From an uncultured Clostridia bacterium (lineage in GTDB: Bacteria; Bacillota; Clostridia; Lachnospirales; CAMVHY01), in contig CAMKTI010000003.1 in the NCBI GenBank assembly GCA_946415665.1, forward strand, positions 1 to 35,288: a DNA stretch of 35,288 nt. The letters run 5' to 3'. Position 1 is the first letter of the stretch, and each line of letters begins with the position of its first letter. The notes below the pieces were generated by a model that had not been told where the DNA came from, ran no database searches, and was given only the letters and a program-made list of their open reading frames with translations. The position numbers were made by a program, and so were the translations under genes. Below, piece by piece: positions 30,842 through 35,288 of this stretch.

Positions 30842-31232
30842 AAAAATTTATGATGAGAAAAAAAATTATTATTTAAGTGAGCTAGAAAAAGTTAGCCATG
30901 GAATTTATTCGAGTGGGTTTTATTTGGGTGATAAAAAAAATGAAATTTATGAGAGTAGCAGTTATATAAATAATTATGATTTTGTCGGGATAGTAAAGGA
31001 TTTTGACGAGAAAAATTTTTTTGCAGTGGTTGAGCAGAGAAATAAAATTAAAATCGGGGATGAAATAGAAATTTTAGGCAAGAAAAAGATTTTTTATATG
31101 AAAGTAAAGGAAATGTTTGATAATGATGGAAATGAAATAAAAGAAGCACCGCATGCGCAACAGATTATAAAAATTAAAATGGATTTTAAGATTGAAAAAA
31201 TGGATTTAATGAGAAGAAAAATAGTTTGTTGA
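30834..31232 (+). pseudogene. C-terminal fragment of a U32-family peptidase-like (tRNA hydroxylation-type) protein
   Basis: SSGFYLGDKKNEIYESSSYINNYDFVGIVKDFDEKNFFAVVEQRNKIKIGDEIEILG..MKVKEMFDNDGNEIKEAPHAQQIIKIKMD matches the U32 C-terminal domain pattern; N-terminal catalytic region absent. Confidence 0.8.
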
Positions 31233-31304
31233 ATATAAGTAAAATTAGTTTTTGAGCGTAAAGAATATATGGCAAATATAAAAATTTTGTTTGCAGTTGA
31301 TTAA

Positions 31305-33263
31305 TTAATTATCTATTGTACCATCTCTATCAGCTGGGCTATGTCGATCTGATCCTTGAGCGCCTATAAAATTCTCTTTTCCTTGACTTTGTTCTTGTAT
31401 GTGTTGTATGGATTTATTAGAGCTATATTGTTCCCCGTAAGCTCCAATTTTGTTGGGCAGGGGAGTATAAAGTTTTGTATGTATATAAATTAAGATGATC
31501 CCGACAACTATTGGTACAAGTGGAGGAAGTATAACAACTAACAGACTCAATGCCTCAATAAGTAATAATTTTATTATTAACGTGATAACAAATCCGAGCA
31601 CACCTAAAATTATTGCAGCAATTCCAATATTTCTGAATTTGTTTGAAGGTTTTTGAGTAGAACTGGATTGGGATGAATTACGAGTTTCTTCCGTTTTAGA
31701 TTTACCATTATTACCATTAAAATTAATTTGTTCAATATATTTTTTATTTGCAATATCAATATTTTTCCCTTTATTATATTCACGTTCATTTTGATTGGCG
31801 ACTTGGTTATTGTTGTTATATGGATTATTGCTTTTTCTATCTTCGTTCAAATTTATTTCAGAGTTATTGTTTGTAACATCGTTATTGTTTGTAACATTTG
31901 CTTTTAAAACATCTTCTTTTTGTCCTAAAATATCTGTTTCAATTTTATTTATCTTCTGTTGATCTATTTCGTTTTCAATTGATCTTTCAGAATCAGGAAA
32001 ATCGCTTACATGAACCACTGTGCTAGGTTTTATATTCTTTTTTGCAGGTGTGTCAAGCTCACCTGAAATGGAATCAATAGTACTCATTTTATCGTTATTT
32101 ATATTCTTAAGATACATAACATGCTCGGAGTTTCGTAGGTCACCTGGATTGTTTCCAGTCCCTATCAAAACTAATTTCTTAGACGTAAGATTTTGTTGTA
32201 TATTTTCAACTGTATCGTTCTTGTTATTGGAATCCAGCTTTTTATTGTTTTTTCCGAGAATTATCTGAATACCTACTGATTCGAGTCCATGGTCAATATC
32301 CTGCATATCGAATTTTTTTTCAATATCACCTGAGCTAAGCGTTCTACTTCCATCTTTTTCTAGCGATCCTATATTATTCCAATCAATTCCTAAAACTGTT
32401 CTCTGTCCTTTCACATATTTATATATATCATATTGAGGCTCATTATAACAGTTTTTAAATTTATTTATGCCCATCATAACACATACAGCTTTTTCCAGCA
32501 TTATAATCCATAAAGGTCTCTTATCTTTATCCGGTCTAGTTTTATCCACAACAATATCGACAGGCAATCCATCCTCATCATGAAGTCGTACAACAGCTTT
32601 GTTAGGGCGTTGCTCAATGTCGTTGTCTACATCTTCATTACTTTTATCATCTGCATTTTCTTTGCCTTGATTGTTATCTGGATAATCTCGCACCATTTTT
32701 TTCGGAATATATTTTGCATCGTGATCGATAATTCCTATTATTATCGACAAAAACCAGCAATCCTGGACATCAGATTTTTGTCTTACTGAAAACCTACCAT
32801 CTGGAAGATAAGGATTTGCCTTATCTATCTTTTCACAGTATTGTGAGGGGTTGTTTTTGACTCTGCTTTTTTCATATCTGGGTAAATAATCAAGTACCAA
32901 TGCATCTTTATTATTTTGTTCGGTGCAGCCTTTAGGATAAAGTAATTCACTCCAATTATTAGAATCTTCTTCTTTAAAAAATTCAAAAAGTGCGTTGTCT
33001 GCGTCACCATAACGCTTTGGTGCTTTACAATTATCACCAAAACATTCATCCGGAACATAAACTACAGGAACTTTTTTGTTTTTCGCAAATCGTTTTATAC
33101 AGTCTATTCTGTTTTTATGATATATAAGCTTTTCGTTCTCATCTGGTGATAATTCTTCTTTTTTAGATTTTTCTTGTAGTTTTTTAAATTCTTCACAATG
33201 TTTTTCAAATGAATCATAAACAATCCAATCAATGCCATCACTTGCAATATTTTTATTTTCCAT
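31305..33263 (-). CDS. Calpain-like (C2) cysteine protease with Asn-rich linker and C-terminal two-TM hairpin
   Basis: DGRFSVRQKSDVQDCWFLSIIIGII (active-site Cys block), RPLWIIMLEKAVCVMMG, SEHVMYLKNI (His block); C-terminal hydrophobic IGIAAIILGVLGFVITLIIKLLLIEALSLLVVILPPLVPIVVGIILIYI; start 33263 with GGGAGG RBS. Confidence 0.8.
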   Translation of the reverse strand: MENKNIASDGIDWIVYDSFEKHCEEFKKLQEKSKKEELSPDENEKLIYHKNRIDCIKRFAKNKKVPVVYVPDECFGDNCKAPKRYGDADNALFEFFKEEDSNNWSELLYPKGCTEQNNKDALVLDYLPRYEKSRVKNNPSQYCEKIDKANPYLPDGRFSVRQKSDVQDCWFLSIIIGIIDHDAKYIPKKMVRDYPDNNQGKENADDKSNEDVDNDIEQRPNKAVVRLHDEDGLPVDIVVDKTRPDKDKRPLWIIMLEKAVCVMMGINKFKNCYNEPQYDIYKYVKGQRTVLGIDWNNIGSLEKDGSRTLSSGDIEKKFDMQDIDHGLESVGIQIILGKNNKKLDSNNKNDTVENIQQNLTSKKLVLIGTGNNPGDLRNSEHVMYLKNINNDKMSTIDSISGELDTPAKKNIKPSTVVHVSDFPDSERSIENEIDQQKINKIETDILGQKEDVLKANVTNNNDVTNNNSEINLNEDRKSNNPYNNNNQVANQNEREYNKGKNIDIANKKYIEQINFNGNNGKSKTEETRNSSQSSSTQKPSNKFRNIGIAAIILGVLGFVITLIIKLLLIEALSLLVVILPPLVPIVVGIILIYIHTKLYTPLPNKIGAYGEQYSSNKSIQHIQEQSQGKENFIGAQGSDRHSPADRDGTIDN

Positions 33264-33319
33264 AATTTTTTGCCTCCCTTGTATCAATAAAAAAACAAAA
33301 AATGAACCGTTTATATATT

Positions 33320-33348
33320 ATTATAATAAATCCAAAAGACAATGTCAA
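33320..33348 (-). promoter_or_regulatory. Consensus promoter of the calpain-like gene
   Basis: Minus strand TTGACA - TTGTCTTTTGGATTTAT (17 nt) - TATAAT. Confidence 0.85.
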
Positions 33349-33383
33349 CTGTTTTTATTAACATTTATTCATTAAACAAAAAA

Positions 33384-33870
33384 ATTAATTCGATAAATTG
33401 TTTTTTTCAGATCTTTCTTTTAGTTATTTAACACTTTGACGATGGCATTTAAATGAATCATAAGCACCCCAATCAATACCATCACTTGCAATATTTTTAT
33501 TTTCCATAATTTTTTGCCTCCCTTGTATCAACAAAAAAACAAAAAACAAACCATTCATATGTTATTATAATAAATCCAAAAGATAATGTCAACTGTTTTT
33601 ATTAACATTTATTCATTAAACAAAAAAATTAATTCGATAAATTGTTTTTTTCAGATCTTTCTTTTAGTTATTTAACACTTTGACGATGGCATTTAAATGA
33701 ATCATAAGCACCCCAATCAATACCATCACTTGCAATATTTTTATTTTCCATAATTTTTTGCCTCCCTTGTATCAACAAAAAAACAAAAAACAAACTATTC
33801 ATATGTTATTATAATAAATCCAAAAGACAATGTCAGCTGTTTTTATTAATATTTATCCATTAAACAAAAA
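33384..33870 (-). repeat. Two additional copies of a 244-bp unit (promoter + leader + truncated N-terminus of the calpain-like gene)
   Basis: Period 244: TGTCAACTGT at 33343 and 33587, TGTCAGCTGT at 33831; GATGGCATTT at 33441 and 33685; each added unit encodes MENKNIASDGIDWGAYDSFKCHRQSVK*. Confidence 0.92.
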
Positions 33871-33897
33871 AATAACTAAGAGGTTGATTTTAAAATA

Positions 33898-34968
33898 ATG
33901 AGTGAAGAACGAGAAAAAATAATTTTGCCAGACAGAAAAATTTATTTAGATTACTTAAGAGTGTTTGCAATTTTTGCGATGATAATGTTACATGTAGCAA
34001 GTCAAAACTGGGCTTATATAAATGTAAATAGTTTCACTTGGCAAATATTTAATTTTTTTGATGGAATTTTAAGATGGTGTGTACCAATTTTTGTAATGAT
34101 AAGCGGAAACTTATTTTTGAGTAAAGAAATTCTGATTAAAAAATTATATTTTAAGTATATCCTGCGCTTAATAATCGCTTTTTTGTTTTGGTCTTGTTTT
34201 TATGCGTTGGTTGATATTAAAGAAAAAAATTTTATTTCTGTGTATTCGGAATTTATTACGGGGCATTATCATATGTGGTTTATTTTAATGATAATCGGTT
34301 TATATATTTGTGTGCCTTTTATAAAATTAGTTGCTAATAACAAAAATATATCGAGATATTATTTATTAATAACATTTTTGTTTGCGTTTTTTTTGCCACA
34401 AGTTGTTACGCTAGTCAACGATTTTGGTGCAAATTACATGATTAAGGCAGTTTCCAAAATAAATTGCAATATGTCTTTTATGTACATGAATAATGTTGTT
34501 GCTGGATTTGTGCCTTATTTTATTTTAGGGAATTATTTAGATAAAACGGAGCTTAATAAAAAAACAAGAATGATTATTTATATAATGGGCGTATTAGGTT
34601 TTTTTTTAACTGTATATTTAAGTTGGATAGTTTCTGTTAAGGCACAAATTGCGCTTGAAAATTATTATGGACCGTGGCGAGTAAATGTTTTATTTGAAAG
34701 TGTTGCTGTGTATATATGGTTTAAATATAAAAAATATAATGTAAAGAAATTAAATGCGGTTGTTGTTAAGTTATCGAAATATAGTTTCGGAGCTTATTTA
34801 GTTCATGCGTTTGTAATTGAAAAATTAGACATTTTTTTTAGCTTAAATAGTCTGTCTTTTAATCCTATTTTTTCGGTTGTTTTAATAGGCGTCTTGGTAT
34901 TTATTGTTTCGTTTATGATTTCTGGAATTTTAAATAATATTCCTAGTTTAAAAAAATATATTGTGTAA
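33898..34968 (+). CDS. Acyltransferase-3 family membrane protein
   Basis: RKIYLDYLRVFAIFAMIMLHVASQNW, WCVPIFVMISGNLFLSKE, GHYHMWFILMIIGLYICVPFI. Confidence 0.9.
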   Translation: MSEEREKIILPDRKIYLDYLRVFAIFAMIMLHVASQNWAYINVNSFTWQIFNFFDGILRWCVPIFVMISGNLFLSKEILIKKLYFKYILRLIIAFLFWSCFYALVDIKEKNFISVYSEFITGHYHMWFILMIIGLYICVPFIKLVANNKNISRYYLLITFLFAFFLPQVVTLVNDFGANYMIKAVSKINCNMSFMYMNNVVAGFVPYFILGNYLDKTELNKKTRMIIYIMGVLGFFLTVYLSWIVSVKAQIALENYYGPWRVNVLFESVAVYIWFKYKKYNVKKLNAVVVKLSKYSFGAYLVHAFVIEKLDIFFSLNSLSFNPIFSVVLIGVLVFIVSFMISGILNNIPSLKKYIV

Positions 34969-35008
34969 ATCTAGTAAAAAGAATTTTTTATATGTATTTA
35001 AATTAAAT

Positions 35009-35043
35009 ACGCTGCGAAAATTTATTTTTCGGAGCGCTTTTTT
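35009..35043 (+). terminator. Terminator of the acyltransferase gene
   Basis: CGCTGCGAAAATTTATTTTTCGGAGCG followed by CTTTTTT. Confidence 0.75.
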
Positions 35044-35208
35044 GATAGAAAAATATTTTTTATAGCTAAATAAAAAAATGAATACGTCAACAAATTAAGA
35101 TTTAAATGTAATAAACGTGTGTAGGATATATGATTTATAAATTTGTAAAAATAATTTGGAGTTAGTATTTTTTGTTATGATTTTAAAAAAATTTTGGGGT
35201 GAAAAAAA

Positions 35209-35288
35209 TTGGGCGAGTTAAAGATTCCTGAACACGTTGCAATAATAATGGATGGAAATCGACGGTGGGCAAAAAAAAATTTTTTGAA
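35209..35288 (+). CDS. uppS: Isoprenyl/undecaprenyl diphosphate synthase, 5' end only
   Basis: TTG start; LGELKIPEHVAIIMDGNRRWAKKNF; RBS TGGGGTG. Confidence 0.9.
   Translation, partial: MGELKIPEHVAIIMDGNRRWAKKNFL

Noticed and set aside
33384-33870. Possible CRISPR array because of regular repeats
   Set aside because: The 244-bp units are long, tandem, nearly identical throughout, and derived from the adjacent gene; no short repeat/unique spacer structure.

Overview
AT-rich Firmicutes (clostridial-type) window. The core genes are recognisable from protein motifs: feoA-feoB, dprA-topA-codY, rplM-rpsI, five tRNAs (Met, Pro, Arg, Val, Asp), shikimate kinase, an ECF/CbiO-type ATPase, a GH13 neopullulanase-like enzyme, spoIIIAF-AG-AH, an AlsT/AgcS symporter, a WecG/TagA glycosyltransferase, an SLH protein, a YtaF-like protein, an acyltransferase-3 and the start of uppS. 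TGA serves as a stop (for example topA). Between the core genes lie decayed IS5-type and IS630-type elements, partial gene duplications and several accessory genes for proteins with hydrophobic hairpins. The most interesting system is this accessory set. It includes (1) a calpain-like (C2) cysteine protease with an Asn-rich linker and a C-terminal two-TM hairpin, driven by a 244-bp unit present three times that carries a sigma-A promoter plus a truncated N-terminus; (2) a 584-aa protein of unknown family with the same soluble-head plus C-terminal hairpin layout; and (3) two tandem paralogous four-TM proteins, each an internal duplication. Three of these genes share a near-identical promoter block (TCTTGACAAATAAAAA). 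Several accessory genes are bracketed by duplicated pieces of neighbouring core genes (3' end of ecfA, 5' end of the acyltransferase, terminator region of the GH13 gene). The overall picture resembles a host-associated or reduced genome with an expanding set of membrane or effector-like proteins. That interpretation is inference, and no database search was possible.
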